Origin: Thamnidium elegans
Taxonomy: Eukaryota; Mucoromycota; Mucoromycetes; Mucorales; Mucoraceae
DNA: 64,000 nucleotides
Assembly (NCBI GenBank): GCA_025201345.1
Contig: JAIXMG010000017.1
Coordinates: forward strand, 124,001 to 188,000
Reading direction: 5' to 3'
The notes below the pieces were generated by a model, which was given only the letters and a program-made list of their open reading frames with translations, was not told where the DNA came from and made no database searches. Of the stretch, positions 11,853-23,309 are shown piece after piece. Position numbers and translations under genes: made by a program. The stretch's first letter is position 1. Every line of letters begins with the position of its first letter.

Positions 11853-14800
11853 TTATTGTGCTCTTGCAATACGTGGAATATACCAACTAGTTGTTAAGTT
11901 GTTATTATTGATTGATATTGGTTTTAATCGGTCTGTATGTACCCATGAGTTATAAACTTTTCCTTCTAATTCTTTGATCTGGTAGACATTGAAATCCAGA
12001 TTGCAGTTAATAATTTGATAAGGTCCCATCCAGTTGTATTCCAGACCTTTTTTAGATTCATGTCGTAATAGTACAAAATCGTTTTTACTAAATACTTGTG
12101 TTTCTTTACCCTTTATTATTTTATCCCATCTTTCCTTATCCTTTATACCTTGGTTCCGTAAATTTTCTTCTGCTAAGAATCTAGCTTCTCTAAGGTTACG
12201 AATACGAGTTAAAGCATCTTCAGTTATCAGGTTGGCATCAAATTCGGTTATATCATTCATATAAGGTCTATGAAAGTCTCCAGGAATCCTTGGCTGAGTA
12301 CCATATACGAGGAAAAATGGACTATATCCCGTTGTAGTATGTTTTCGAATACGGCAAGCAAACGTAACTGTATCAATATATTCGTCCCAGCTATGAACAT
12401 CACCATTAACATACTTCTTTAACATATTCTTGATTACTTGGTTAAGTCTTTCACACTTTGAATTACTTCTTGGATGAAAAGCACTCGTAAAGGTATGCTT
12501 TGACCTGATTTTATTCATGTATTGCTTCAATACTTTAGACATAAAGTTGGCACCTCTATCTGTAAAGATCTCTACGGGGTTACCAAATTTTAGTACAATT
12601 TCTTCATATATAAATCGTACGATTTCATCACCAGTTGCATTTTTTAATGCACGTATAATAGGCCAATTAGTCGAATAATCAACAGCCACAAGTATCCATC
12701 TATTTTCATTTTTTGTTGTTGGTAATTCTCCTATAAAATCAAGATGCCAACGCGAAAAAGCAGGAGGAATATCAAGAGGTTTCATTGGTGAATGGTGAAT
12801 ATTCTTTTCCGAACGACTTGCGAGTTGACATTGAGCACAGGATTTCAAGTATTCAATTATATCTTGTTGTATACCCGGCCACCAAATTCTATTTTTTAAT
12901 TGGTGGTATATTGACAGTTGACTAAGATGACCGTATGCTATGTGGAAATTGTTAATAAAATCAGCACGTTGATGAAAAGGTATAAACTTTAATTCCATGC
13001 TTTCATTTGTTTTTGAATTTTTGACTAGTTTATATATATGTTGATTTTTGACTATAAATTTTTCTTTGTTTTGTTGGAGTTCTTTCTGTAGTAGTTGAGG
13101 CCATTGGTTTTCATTACGAAAATATTGTAAGGGCCAGTCTTGAATAGGGTCATCCCTGATTGACTGAACTGGTTTACTTAAAGAATGTTTAGTATTATTA
13201 TTGTTATTATTAATTTCAGAGTTATATAAATATTTTGGTTGTACTGATGTGGATGCAGGATTGCAATCGGGTCCATCGCGACGAGATAATAAATCGGGTA
13301 TAATATTCTCTTTACCAGGTTTATATTGAATATTAGGGTTATATAATTCTATTTCTGACATCCATCGTACTAAACGAGGTACTGGATGTTTTTGATCTCT
13401 GTAATATTTAAGTGGGAGATGGTCAGTATATACAACATAATCTTTACCATCAATGAAACATCTCCATTTTCTTAATGCAATCAGAATGGCTAACATTTCA
13501 CGTTCCTGAGCGGGGTATACTCTTTCTTCTTTACTATATCTTTTACTTTCAAAAGCCAATGGTTTCCAATTATTATCTTGATCTTGTTGAAGTAACACCG
13601 CACCTGCCGCAAAATCAGAGCTATCACATTCAATTCGGAATGGTTTGTTCATATCTGGAGTAAGTAATATTGGAGCAGAGGACAATTTTTGTTTTAATAA
13701 ATCGAAAGCATTTTGACATTGTGGTGTCCATTCTATAGCACGTGTTTTATAACCAGTACCCGCCGTTAAATCTGTAAGGGGAGACGCAATATGCGCAAAC
13801 TTTGGAATGAATCTGCGATAATATTGGGTAAGCCCAAGGAATTGACGTACTTGTTGAACATTAGTGGGAATAGGCCATAAACTAATAGCTTCTGTTTTTT
13901 GTTGCGAAGGAGAGATACCATTTTTTGATATATGATAACCTAAAAATGTCAGTTCTTTCATATTGAAATGTGATTTCTTTATATTTATAACAAATTTAGC
14001 TTCATCAAGTTTTTGTAAAACCTGTTTTACATGCTCTTTGTGTTCACTTTCATTTTTTGAATATACTAATAAATCATCAACATATATTATTACAAATTTA
14101 TCTACGAATGACTTCAGAACTTTGTTGATGACATCTTGAAAATATGGACCAGAATTCTTTAATCCAAAAGGGGCAACTAAAAATCTATGCTGACCGAAAC
14201 GATGCGATATTGTTGCTTTCATTGAATCTGATTCAGATAAACGAACTTGATTAAAAGCTCCAATTAAATCAATTTGTGAGAAACAAGTACTGTTATGCAA
14301 TTGATCCAGACACTCATCTATTCTTGGTATTGGTATTCTTTGAGCAATGGTAATTTTGTTAATACTGCGAAAATCACAACACATTCTTAATTTTGGTGTT
14401 CCATCAGCGTTATTTGATCCTGCTTTTCGAACAAATAAAATAGGGAACCCATAAGGTGATGCAGTTGGTACTATCAACCCTTTTTCTTCTAAATCCATTA
14501 ATTGCTTTTTGAGTTCCGCTAATTCTAGAGGACTCATTCGATACGGTTGGTGAAAAATAGGAGGAGCGTCTTTAGGGTCAGTTACAATTATATCTCTGGT
14601 ATGTCTATTCGGTGGTAATTCAGTTATTTCGCCTTTGAATGCATAAGGAAATAATTTTGCAAATTCTTCTTTCCATTCTTTATCAAGTTGAATGTCTTTC
14701 ATATCAATAGGTGATATTGGTGTAATTGTTGCGTGGTTACCTGTACTTTCATCTATAAAATTTACTACAAAACATTCAGTTATTTGGTCTTTTTTAAGCC

Positions 14801-16781
14801 ATCTAGCTACTTGCGTAGCTGATGCTAGATAATCAATATTAGTTGTCTCCTTTGTTTTTAATTGTGGATTAATTGTATTAATATTATGTAATGCTTTTGG
14901 TGGTGATACAGGATATATTTTGGTGACAATAGTTGTATTTTTATCAGTAACTTCCCATGTGTCATCAAACCAGTCAGGTTTAGGCTTAGTTTCTTTCAAC
15001 CAGTTACGACCGAGGATAATATCAAATTTTGATTCAAAAACATATGCAGTGATTACTTCTTGGTGTTCATGGTTATTTCCTAAAAATAATCTAAAAGTAA
15101 TTTTTTTGTTTATGTTCGTCTTGTTACCATCTGCAGTTTCTACTGCCTGATTGACAACTTCCCTTTCTGTCAAAGCGTGCGAAAGTAATTTAGGATGTAC
15201 ATAATTTGTACTGGCACCACTGTCGATTAATATTTTGAAATTAGATCCACCCACCATAGTTTTGTATAAAGGTAACGCATTGGATGAATTATCAACATTG
15301 TTTAAAAATGACTTTTCAGCAGATGACAAAGTATGTGTTTCCGGCGCAATGTTAGGTGACAATATAGGATAAGAGTAGTAGTCTTGATTATCACAAGATG
15401 ATAGATCAATTAGGTTTTTATTATCGTTATCATTGTTAGTATTAGTTTGATAACTATTTGTGTTATTGCTTAATGGATCATAACTATCTAATAATGCGTT
15501 GATCTGCTGACGAAAATTGTTAGGTTTTCGGTAGTTATTATTATTATTAGTGCTGTAATTATTAGTAGTATTACTATTATAATTATTGCGAGGTTTTTGT
15601 GTACGATAGTCACTACGATTATTTCGTTTAGATTGAAAAATACCTCTATCCTCATCCCATTTTTTATTTCTACATTCAGCCTTTTTATGTCCAATCTTAT
15701 CGCAATAAAAACAGTTATTATTACTTCTTTGTCCAGAACTATTGTTGTTAGAACCTTGTTGTTGCTTTAATAAATTTAGAAGTAGTTGATTTTGTTTTTT
15801 AATTTCAATAACCGATAAATCCATGGGATCATCGATAGCTGATGTTGTTGGGTTAAAACTATTTGTTGATTTACCATATTGTGTGGCAGACTCAAACGTT
15901 CGTGCACAATGAAACATACTTTCTAAATCAATGGGGTCTTTTAGTAATATATGTGCCCTAGCACGATCTTTCAATCCTCTTGCAAACTTATCCATAGCTT
16001 CATCTTCTGTGATATCTAATTCGAGTAATACATCTTGAAATTCTTTAATGTAATGTTGTACAGATGAAGTTTGTTTTAACTCAAATAATCTATCTCTTGT
16101 TGATTGTAATGTATACTTTGGTTTGAATTCCATATCCATACTAATTTTAAATACTTCCCAGTCGGATAAATCGTGAGAAGATCGTTGCGCCATACGGTAG
16201 TACCATAATCGAGCATGATCTGTTAATAATGATATCGCATAGGATACCCAACGCGCTCTTTCAAAATTATAAAAACTTAAATAATGTTCCACCGAAGTGT
16301 ACCAATTATTTATTTTTGTAATATCTCTACTACCATCATATGTAGGGGGGGTAGGAATTCGTACTTGATTACTGAATTGTTGTTGATGTTGTTGTGGTTG
16401 TTGCTGCTGTTGTTGTATAGCTGCAGAAATTAAACGTAAAACTTCTTCTTCAGAGAAAGTTTTATTACTTGTTGTTGTTGAATTATTTTCTGTATTCATT
16501 TCAATATCTTCTTCTATTACAGTGTTTTTATTTTTATTTTTATATACTTTGAATTGATCTATTAATGTTCTTGATCCTTGATATATTGTTACTTTTTCTG
16601 ATTTTGTATAATTTATGTATGTTTTTGGTGTATCTATTAAAATTCCTCTGGATGTTATAAATTCCACTAATTCCTTTTGCTCTTCTGGTTTTAACTTTCT
16701 TTTTGCTGATTTAATTATTTCTTGAATGATGTGTGTCGGATGATCCAGTATTTCTTTCTGAATACAGTCGTCTGATGACAT
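11853..16781 (-). CDS. Gag-Pol polyprotein of the Ty3/gypsy element
   Basis: A single 1642-codon frame encodes capsid and all enzymes without a frameshift. Gag spans roughly residues 1-350 and has a Gln-rich patch near 122-137. A CCHC zinc knuckle (C-X2-C-X4-H-X4-C) is at 357-370 and the aspartic protease DSGA at about 520. Reverse transcriptase carries YVDD at 900-903. RNase H starts near 1053 with an Asp in IECDSSD. Integrase has a His/Cys zinc region, then Asp 1348, Asp 1408 and Glu 1444, giving the D-D-35-E spacing. The tail after the integrase GPY-like part is short and no chromodomain is seen. The ATG is 48 nt from the right LTR, an unusually short leader. All catalytic signatures are intact, so the element may be active. 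Confidence 0.95.
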   Translation of the reverse strand: MSSDDCIQKEILDHPTHIIQEIIKSAKRKLKPEEQKELVEFITSRGILIDTPKTYINYTKSEKVTIYQGSRTLIDQFKVYKNKNKNTVIEEDIEMNTENNSTTTSNKTFSEEEVLRLISAAIQQQQQQPQQHQQQFSNQVRIPTPPTYDGSRDITKINNWYTSVEHYLSFYNFERARWVSYAISLLTDHARLWYYRMAQRSSHDLSDWEVFKISMDMEFKPKYTLQSTRDRLFELKQTSSVQHYIKEFQDVLLELDITEDEAMDKFARGLKDRARAHILLKDPIDLESMFHCARTFESATQYGKSTNSFNPTTSAIDDPMDLSVIEIKKQNQLLLNLLKQQQGSNNNSSGQRSNNNCFYCDKIGHKKAECRNKKWDEDRGIFQSKRNNRSDYRTQKPRNNYNSNTTNNYSTNNNNNYRKPNNFRQQINALLDSYDPLSNNTNSYQTNTNNDNDNKNLIDLSSCDNQDYYSYPILSPNIAPETHTLSSAEKSFLNNVDNSSNALPLYKTMVGGSNFKILIDSGASTNYVHPKLLSHALTEREVVNQAVETADGNKTNINKKITFRLFLGNNHEHQEVITAYVFESKFDIILGRNWLKETKPKPDWFDDTWEVTDKNTTIVTKIYPVSPPKALHNINTINPQLKTKETTNIDYLASATQVARWLKKDQITECFVVNFIDESTGNHATITPISPIDMKDIQLDKEWKEEFAKLFPYAFKGEITELPPNRHTRDIIVTDPKDAPPIFHQPYRMSPLELAELKKQLMDLEEKGLIVPTASPYGFPILFVRKAGSNNADGTPKLRMCCDFRSINKITIAQRIPIPRIDECLDQLHNSTCFSQIDLIGAFNQVRLSESDSMKATISHRFGQHRFLVAPFGLKNSGPYFQDVINKVLKSFVDKFVIIYVDDLLVYSKNESEHKEHVKQVLQKLDEAKFVINIKKSHFNMKELTFLGYHISKNGISPSQQKTEAISLWPIPTNVQQVRQFLGLTQYYRRFIPKFAHIASPLTDLTAGTGYKTRAIEWTPQCQNAFDLLKQKLSSAPILLTPDMNKPFRIECDSSDFAAGAVLLQQDQDNNWKPLAFESKRYSKEERVYPAQEREMLAILIALRKWRCFIDGKDYVVYTDHLPLKYYRDQKHPVPRLVRWMSEIELYNPNIQYKPGKENIIPDLLSRRDGPDCNPASTSVQPKYLYNSEINNNNNNTKHSLSKPVQSIRDDPIQDWPLQYFRNENQWPQLLQKELQQNKEKFIVKNQHIYKLVKNSKTNESMELKFIPFHQRADFINNFHIAYGHLSQLSIYHQLKNRIWWPGIQQDIIEYLKSCAQCQLASRSEKNIHHSPMKPLDIPPAFSRWHLDFIGELPTTKNENRWILVAVDYSTNWPIIRALKNATGDEIVRFIYEEIVLKFGNPVEIFTDRGANFMSKVLKQYMNKIRSKHTFTSAFHPRSNSKCERLNQVIKNMLKKYVNGDVHSWDEYIDTVTFACRIRKHTTTGYSPFFLVYGTQPRIPGDFHRPYMNDITEFDANLITEDALTRIRNLREARFLAEENLRNQGIKDKERWDKIIKGKETQVFSKNDFVLLRHESKKGLEYNWMGPYQIINCNLDFNVYQIKELEGKVYNSWVHTDRLKPISINNNNLTTSWYIPRIARAQ

Positions 16782-16811
16782 TCACGATACTTAGTTAATT
16801 TGTGTTTTTAA

Positions 16812-16826
16812 CTACTGGTGCTACCA
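16812..16826 (-). promoter_or_regulatory. Primer-binding site
   Basis: In element sense, two bases after the 5' LTR, TGGTAGCACCAGTAG begins with the TGG that pairs with a tRNA 3' CCA end. The complementary end resembles the initiator methionine tRNA of fungi (…GCTACCA). The tRNA identity is an inference; the position is clear. Confidence 0.7.
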
Positions 16827-16828
16827 AT

Positions 16829-16969
16829 TGTCAGAGTTATTTTAATAGACAATACTTTTAGTTGTAAATATATAGTGGTAAAAAGATGACCTTTTATTGA
16901 GTTTATATTTTAAAGTAATTTATATCTAAATTGAAGTAGTACACAGCTTATTCTATTTTAGCTGTGACA
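16829..16969 (-). repeat. 5' LTR of the Ty3/gypsy element
   Basis: Second copy of the 141-bp LTR. By family knowledge it would carry the element promoter, but no clear TATA box can be assigned in so short and AT-rich a sequence. Confidence 0.93.
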
Positions 16970-17978
16970 GTAGACAGCAGCATGAAAGATGTGCTTGAGG
17001 AGTATAAAATACCCAGCGCGTAACAATGTATAACTACACCTTCAGTGACGGATCACTTTTCACGTACGTACCTTTACGGATATCAGTTTCTCTAAGAAGA
17101 GTCGATATAAGTTAGTAAGCGATAAAATAGAGCCCACTTTTACTCGTGTGATATATTTACTCATCATGTCGAGTTATACCACTATTCGCTTCATGTACTC
17201 GTACTTATACGTTGGTTAATCATTTTTATATACGTAGTAGGTACTTGGTGCTCCAACTTGATTCATGCAAGACCCTTCTTAAGCGAATATGTCAAAAAAA
17301 TTTCCCCTGTGCGTGTAAATAGTACCAAGGATTTCCCTTTTAGTATTCAGTTGATACCAACTAAAATAGCTTATTCTGCTTCTATACTACAAAAAGCTTT
17401 TGGTCTCCAAAAGTATCAGGACGGAAAGAACTAGTGTTTATTACTGTAAAATTTGAAGGTATACTACAGGTTACACCAGACTTTCGTAAAATTAAATTCA
17501 CCACACTCTTGGTAAAAAAAAAAAAAATCGATGTCATCATTTATTTTTTATTCTGTGGCGAAATAAGGTTCTTCTTACTGTACAGTGCTTCATTCAGACT
17601 AATTTGTATTACTTTTCCTGTTAAGGCATATAGACTTGCCATTACATATATCATCACATTATTTCATCAAATATTCAGTCACCAAGCTTATCGTGACTTA
17701 TATCAATTAGTATAAATATCCCAATGTTTTCAGCAGTAGACTTTTTCTTCCCTGCTGCCTTTCGGTATTTACATCCCCGACAATTATACGTGATGTTAGC
17801 CTAGCTGTATCACCGTAGACGTGAATTTGGGGGTGAGAAAAAACGCTATTTGGATTTCGTAAATCCGCCAATTGGATAGAGTTTCTGACACAAAAAAAAA
17901 AAAAAAAAAAAAAAAAAGAGAGAGAGAGAGAGCGGGACCTGTAAACAAACAAGGACACCCTTTTAGTTTTAAACAAAA
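16970..17978. other. Intergenic region between retrotransposon and COQ2
   Basis: Starts with the right target duplication GTAG. No convincing gene: the longest plus frame (17434-17715) has no recognisable motif and contains homopolymer-encoded lysines. The right end (about 17890-17932) has an A27 run followed by GA repeats, a likely part of the COQ2 promoter. Confidence 0.5.
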
Positions 17979-19206
17979 ATGTCAACACATTTCACTCTTG
18001 TCTCGTTGCTGAGACAAACGCCATGTCGAACTCAATTGCGCTTGTTTTCTCAACCAACCCGCTCATTCACCAAACCAGCCGTTTTTTTCCGTCCCAACAA
18101 CAATATTAGACAGATCTTGAAGTCTCACAGCCGTTCCGTACCTATTTTTTATAAACAACAGCACTGGACTTCTACAGTTTCCACTGAAAAGAAGGAAGAA
18201 CGTATTGTCTATAATAATTGGCTCGACCATTTACCTGCTAAAGTCGCACCCTATGCATTTTTGACTCGTATAGATAAACCTATTGGCACTTGGTTATTGT
18301 TCTGGCCCTGTGGTACGTATAATATATATGCATTCCTTAACATGAATATATCTTTATTTATCTCATTTTTTTTTTTAAAAAAAAAAAGCTTGGAGTATTT
18401 CTATGGCCTCCTATGCAACTGGAGGGTCTGTCGTGGACGCAGCTACCATGATTGGATTGTTTGGTACGGGTGCATTAATTATGAGAGGCGCAGGATGTAC
18501 CATCAATGATTTATGGGACAGAGATATCGATGATAAAGTAGAGCGTACAAAAATCCGACCTATTACTTCTGGAGCCATTTCACCAAAGCAAGCAATTGCA
18601 TTTTTAGGATTACAATTAACAGCTGGCCTCGGTATTTTAACACAGCTCAACATGTACAGTATTTTATTAGGTGCAAGTTCGCTTTCTCTCGTTGTGACAT
18701 ATCCATTGATGAAACGAGTTACATACTGGCCTCAAACAGTATTGGGACTTGCGTTTAATTGGGGTGCATTGTTGGGTTGGTCCGCTATGACAGGGTCGCT
18801 TGATTTAAGCGTAGCCGGTCCACTTTACTTGGGAGGTGTATGTTGGACACTTGTCTATGACACTATTTATGCACACCAAGATAAAAAGGATGATGTCAAG
18901 GTTGGCGTTAAATCTACCGCTTTAAGATTTGGAGAAAAGACACCACAATGGTTAACTGGATTCTCTTCTGCATTTGTTGGATTGACTGCTTTAGCAGGTT
19001 ATATGAACGATCAAGGATTGCCTTTTTATGCTATCAGTGTATTAGGTACTGCTGCACATTTAGCATGGCAATTAAAGACCGTCAATTATAACGACCCTGC
19101 TAGCTGTTGGTCAAAGTTTAAGAGCAATACATGGACAGGCGGTATTTTATGGTCCGGTATTGTCGCAGATGCTGCCTATGCATCTATTCAAGTTACAGGT
19201 GCTTAA
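17979..19206 (+). CDS. coq2: 4-hydroxybenzoate polyprenyltransferase (ubiquinone biosynthesis)
   Basis: Integral inner-mitochondrial-membrane prenyltransferase that attaches the polyprenyl chain to 4-hydroxybenzoate in coenzyme Q synthesis. Exons 17979-18312 and 18389-19206 give 383 residues. The N-terminal 60 residues are rich in Arg, Ser and Gln with few acids, as in a mitochondrial presequence. The UbiA-family Asp-rich motifs are intact: [16 protein letters not shown] and [12 protein letters not shown], which bind the Mg-diphosphate. RPITSG and about eight hydrophobic helices follow the family pattern. The single intron interrupts after WPCG and ends in a T-run/A-run acceptor region. Length is normal for the family. 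Confidence 0.95.
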
Positions 19207-19325
19207 AATATAATAAAACATGTTTACTCTTTTTTTTGTTTTTTTTATTATTATTAAAGTAAAAGAGAGATTTTTTTTTTTTTTTAAAAAAAAAAAAACG
19301 TATTATCGCTCCTTCCCTACTTTAT

Positions 19326-21123
19326 TTATTGAGGATAGCTTGGGTAACCATATTGATCTTGAGGTCTGTTATTTGGTAATGGAGGTGGTGCGTTATAACC
19401 ATAGTTTTCATGACCAGGTTGTTGCTGTTGTTGCTGTTGTTGGTAGAAGTTTCCAGTGGGATTACTAGGGGATGGAGGATAACCAGTGTTAGCGGGAGGG
19501 TAAGCCGAAGGATAACCAGGAGGAGAAGTGGATAATTGGTTAGGCGAAGCAGGATAACCAGTATTAACAAGAGGTGGAGAACCGGGATAGCCGCCATTGT
19601 TAGGAGCAGGAGGGTAACCATTATTATTATTCAAATAGTTAGATGGAGATGGAGGAGCGGGAGGATATCCGGTGTTCGTGTTACTGGGAGGGTAGCCAGT
19701 GGACACAGGTTGAGAATAGCCAGAAGGAGCAGGAGGATAAACATTGTTAGCTTGTTGCTGATAATTAGAAGGAGAGGGTGGTTGCACGGGGTATCCACTG
19801 GATTGAGCGGGCGGATAAGTAGGCGAATTTGGTTGAGCGTAACCAGGGCTGGGCGAAGGGTATCCAGCAGCATTATTGGCAGGAGGAGGACCGGGAGGAG
19901 GAGGATAGATGTTAGTTGAGGGTGTAGGTCCAGCTTGTGCAGGGGGAGGAGGATAACTATTGTTTGATGACTGGGTGGGAGGGGGACCTGGAGGAGGAGG
20001 ATAATTATGAGCTGAAGGTTGTTGACCTGGTTGAGCAGCGGGAGGGGCAGTGGAAGAGCCACCATAGAAGGAGCCATATTGTGCCAAAGAAGGATCAATA
20101 CGAGAATTATCCACCGGTGCATTAGACGTGGGCGTAGCAGACGCATTCTTTCCAACGCCAGCAATCTTATTGTTCTCGGGAATTGCTTTCAATTCAGGAG
20201 GAATACCTACTTCAGCAGCATAACCAAGTCTGGGCTGACCAAACGTTTCTTTCTTGTGTAAAGGTAAAGTAGTTGTAACCAAATCAAGAGAACTTTCAAA
20301 TAGTTGGTAAGGTTCGAATTGCCAGAGTTGATTTAAGTTATCGGTATCTTTACGTTTATATAACAAGACTTGTGCGCCACCTTTAGGACTATCACCCTAT
20401 TTTTTTTTTTTTTTTTTGAATGTCAATTAGGCTTATTTCGTCATTTTTATTTTTTCGGCGTTACCTTAATATCGAGTACAAGACTAGGATATTCCTTTGA
20501 ACAAATAAATCCTTGATCGTAAATCCACTAAAAAAAAAGAAAGAAAAATGGTTTAGTGAATTGATTTACAGTTTGCAGAGTCCATTTTTTTTTTTTTTTT
20601 ACCTCTTGTGATTGTTTATTGGGTTTACTTTTCTTTTGAACAATTGTCTTATCCTTTTTGAAAGCACCTATAATAATAATAATAAATTAAATGGAATAAT
20701 AAATAGGAATTGAAATGCTTTTACTTGAACTAATATCCATAACTAAACAGTAAGAGTTAATATATTACATCATATGGTGCCGCTATATTTTCTTTACCGT
20801 GACCAGATTTTTTATTAACTAAACGACCATTTTCATATGTCCACAATCTAAAAGAAAAAACACATAAATGTGTTAGTATAAAACTCTCCCTCTCTCTCTC
20901 TCTCTTCGTAAGTAAAAAAAAAAAAAAGAACACTTTACTGGTTATCGCTATCTTCGAACTTTTGAGGCCAGACGATTAAGTAGCTTCCTTCCTAATATAA
21001 TGTCAATTCTTGGCAAAAAAAAAAAAAAGTATATTTAAAACTCACTGTAACTTGTCCATCGTAAACATCAAGCGCAAAGCCATGTTTACGAGACAGTATA
21101 TAAAACAATCCTTCGGGAAACAT
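19326..21123 (-). CDS. Ricin-type beta-trefoil lectin-like protein with Pro/Tyr-rich tail
   Basis: Starts at MFPEGLFYILSRKHGFALDV and is spread over several small exons (about 21123-21045, 20994-20939, 20848-20791, then 20726-20400) plus one long last exon. The first 170 residues carry repeated QxW-type signatures of ricin B folds (NQLWTYENGRLVN; QEWIYDQGFICS; NQLWQFEPYQLF), each with the VLDIKG-like core. The last 250 residues are a low-complexity tail of repeated GYPP, YPPPPGPPP and SPSNY units, ending in Gln-rich and YGYPSYPQ segments. No signal peptide is visible, so it is likely cytosolic. Such Tyr/Pro tails may recruit SH3, WW or ESCRT-type partners, but that is inference. Function unknown. 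Confidence 0.72.
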
Positions 21124-21564
21124 AATTTAAACTGAAAGCTTTTTTTTTATATATATATATAAAGAAAGAAGAAAAAAGAGAAAGAAAAAGAAAATGCTAT
21201 TCCTTTTTTCCTTAAACCTAATTTGGGAGGAGATATATTTGTGTACGGTGTGAGGCGAAGGCTTTTTTTTTTTTCACGCAGGAGTTTTAAACAAACGTAT
21301 TTTAACACGTTTTCCAAGGTCATTTCGATTAGAACAAAATGATAAAATACGTTGTGGCGGGCGTGTAACCTTCTATACAAGGTAAATACCAGCGGTTTTG
21401 CTCGGTATTATAAAAAACTGAAAGTATGACTGGCTCGACAAAAAATGGGATGCGAAATAGAATTAAAAAACGAAATGACTTGTTTGGATAAACAAAAATG
21501 CAAATGTTTTATTTTCTTAAAAAAAAATAATAATTTAGAAATACAAAAACCTATTTTATTCTGT

Positions 21565-23309
21565 TTAAATAATAAAATAGAGTGAGACTAATCCAGCCAG
21601 TAAAAGACTAGTTAGTTTGCCATGTTGGACAGTTACTGCTCCACTAGCCAACGCATTCATGACATCCGTGTCCAAGAACCCGAAACTAGAGTAAGAAGCA
21701 TTGATAAGGCCTGTACCGTTAGAATAACCAGGGACAGTAACAAAGAGCAGTGTATTTTTGCGAGTATTAGCCTCTTGATTGTTACCCCAAATCCAATCGT
21801 CCTGTGAGTAAGTAGGGATCATGGCTAAACCATTGGGGTCCATTGTAGTCCACGTACTGACTCCACCAACGTCCGAAATATTAACCGTATTCTGGAATTC
21901 TAAACGGCCTTGTGTGTATTCACCAATAGATATACCGTATGTTTGATTTGTCTTAATTTGGTTAGCCACATCGACAGGTGTAGTCATATTGACATCAAAT
22001 ACAGTCGGTATGTCACCGAATGTAGACAACAACTGAGTGAAAGCAAGTCTAGCATTAGGATGGGTGCCGGCAACGGTGCGGGGGAACCCCTCAACCGCAA
22101 AATCGTATTGTAAAGAATTAGGTTGCATGACAATAGGTGCAGTATTATTCAACTGCAAGTTACTTGCTCTGTACGTAATACGGACACCGAAGCTAGGATT
22201 ACCGGTGCTTCCAGCAGGAGAAGTATTATTATAGGTGACATTAGCAAACGTGCTGGTTTGAAGGTAGTTTTGACCTGCATTATTAGGTACTGTGATATTA
22301 GAGACAAGGAAGTTTTGCCATTTTAAATCCTGAAGAGTAGTGACCGATAAAATAGGTTCGTTTGCATCGTAGAATCCATTTTGATTAACATCGTCGAATT
22401 CAACCACTTGCGTCGTTTGCAAGCGATAGGCGAAATCTGCAGGATGAGCATTGGGATCCGAAGAAGAGTAGAATGCATGATCTGCAATAGGGAACTGGTT
22501 ATTGGTAGAAATATCAAAAGTGTATCTGTAATTATTGTCTTCGCCCGAATTGGTCGTGCCGTTAATCATGACGTGCTGAGTGTTACTTCCTTGTTCCGTA
22601 ATGGCTGGTGCGTAGTAGTACCCGTCGTTTTGATTATAACGGTAATAAGCTGAATGATACCCTAAAAACAAGAACGGTGGCATAATTGCAAAGTACATCA
22701 TTCCAGGTCTATAACTTCCCATGTAACCTTGTCTAGAAGCGGGCGTGTAACCACCCGAATAAGCTGGAGGATAGTTCCTGTAATTGGCTAAAGAAAATCC
22801 ATTAGAAATCCTGATGACAAATATATCCTTTTATATATATATATATTTACTTCGAGTTTGTGAATACGCAGGAGGTGCACCGTTATAGAACGTGCCTGTT
22901 CCTCCTTTAGACGAAACGCTGTTAGGTGTGCTTCTGCCTAAAGTATAAAAAGTTAATATATAAAATAATTCAAAATTTAATAATTGACCGTACCACCGCT
23001 ACCAGGTGAACTGCCACTGGCGCCTCTACCACCACCACCACCACCACCACCACCACCATTATTACCTCCACCACCGCTATTACCTCCACCACCGCTATTA
23101 CCTCCACCACCGCCGCTGCCGGTGCCTTTTCCACCGCTTCCACCGCTTTTTCCGCCTCCACCACCTCTTCCACCTCCACCACCTTTAGCAAGAACAGCTA
23201 TATCATTTTTATATTAGTAAAAAAAAAAAAAAAATTGTAACGGGATATATGACAGCTTACATAGTGCGCAATAAAGTAATATAATCGATGTTTTTAAAAT
23301 AAACTTCAT
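21565..23309 (-). CDS. Secreted glycine-rich, probably GPI-anchored surface protein
   Basis: Four exons inferred. The first encodes a signal peptide (MKFILKTSIILLYCALS-VLAKG). The second (about 23196-22985) is a pure glycine-rich segment with GGGGNS repeats. The third is short. The last is long and carries a hydrophobic stretch (MYFAIMPPFLFLGYHSAYY) and a globular domain of about 330 residues. That domain has many Asn-X-Ser/Thr sites and a dockerin/EF-loop-like DVNQNGFYDANEP, a likely calcium-binding loop. The extreme C-terminus (LTSLLLAGLVSLYFII) is hydrophobic and suits a GPI signal. I do not recognise the family; a wall-associated role is inferred from signal, repeats and anchor. Confidence 0.65.

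Larger units (their letters stand above)
11473..16969 (-). mobile_element. Complete Ty3/gypsy-type LTR retrotransposon
   Basis: Full-length element read on the minus strand. It has two 141-bp LTRs beginning TGTCA and ending TGACA that look base-for-base identical, a primer-binding site next to the right LTR, one uninterrupted Gag-Pol frame, a polypurine tract next to the left LTR, and a short target duplication. Domain order Gag, zinc knuckle, protease, reverse transcriptase, RNase H, integrase places it in Ty3/gypsy (Metaviridae) rather than Ty1/copia. Identical LTRs and an intact frame imply a recent insertion. It sits 97 bp downstream of the tRNA-Ser gene and in opposite orientation to it. 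Copies elsewhere in the genome cannot be judged from this window. Confidence 0.95.

Noticed and set aside
17434..17715. 93-codon plus frame upstream of COQ2
   Set aside because: Codon content is that of random AT-rich DNA, with no motif or conserved pattern.
22984..23217. Plus-strand proline-rich frame
   Set aside because: It is the antisense of the glycine-rich exon of the minus-strand secreted protein.
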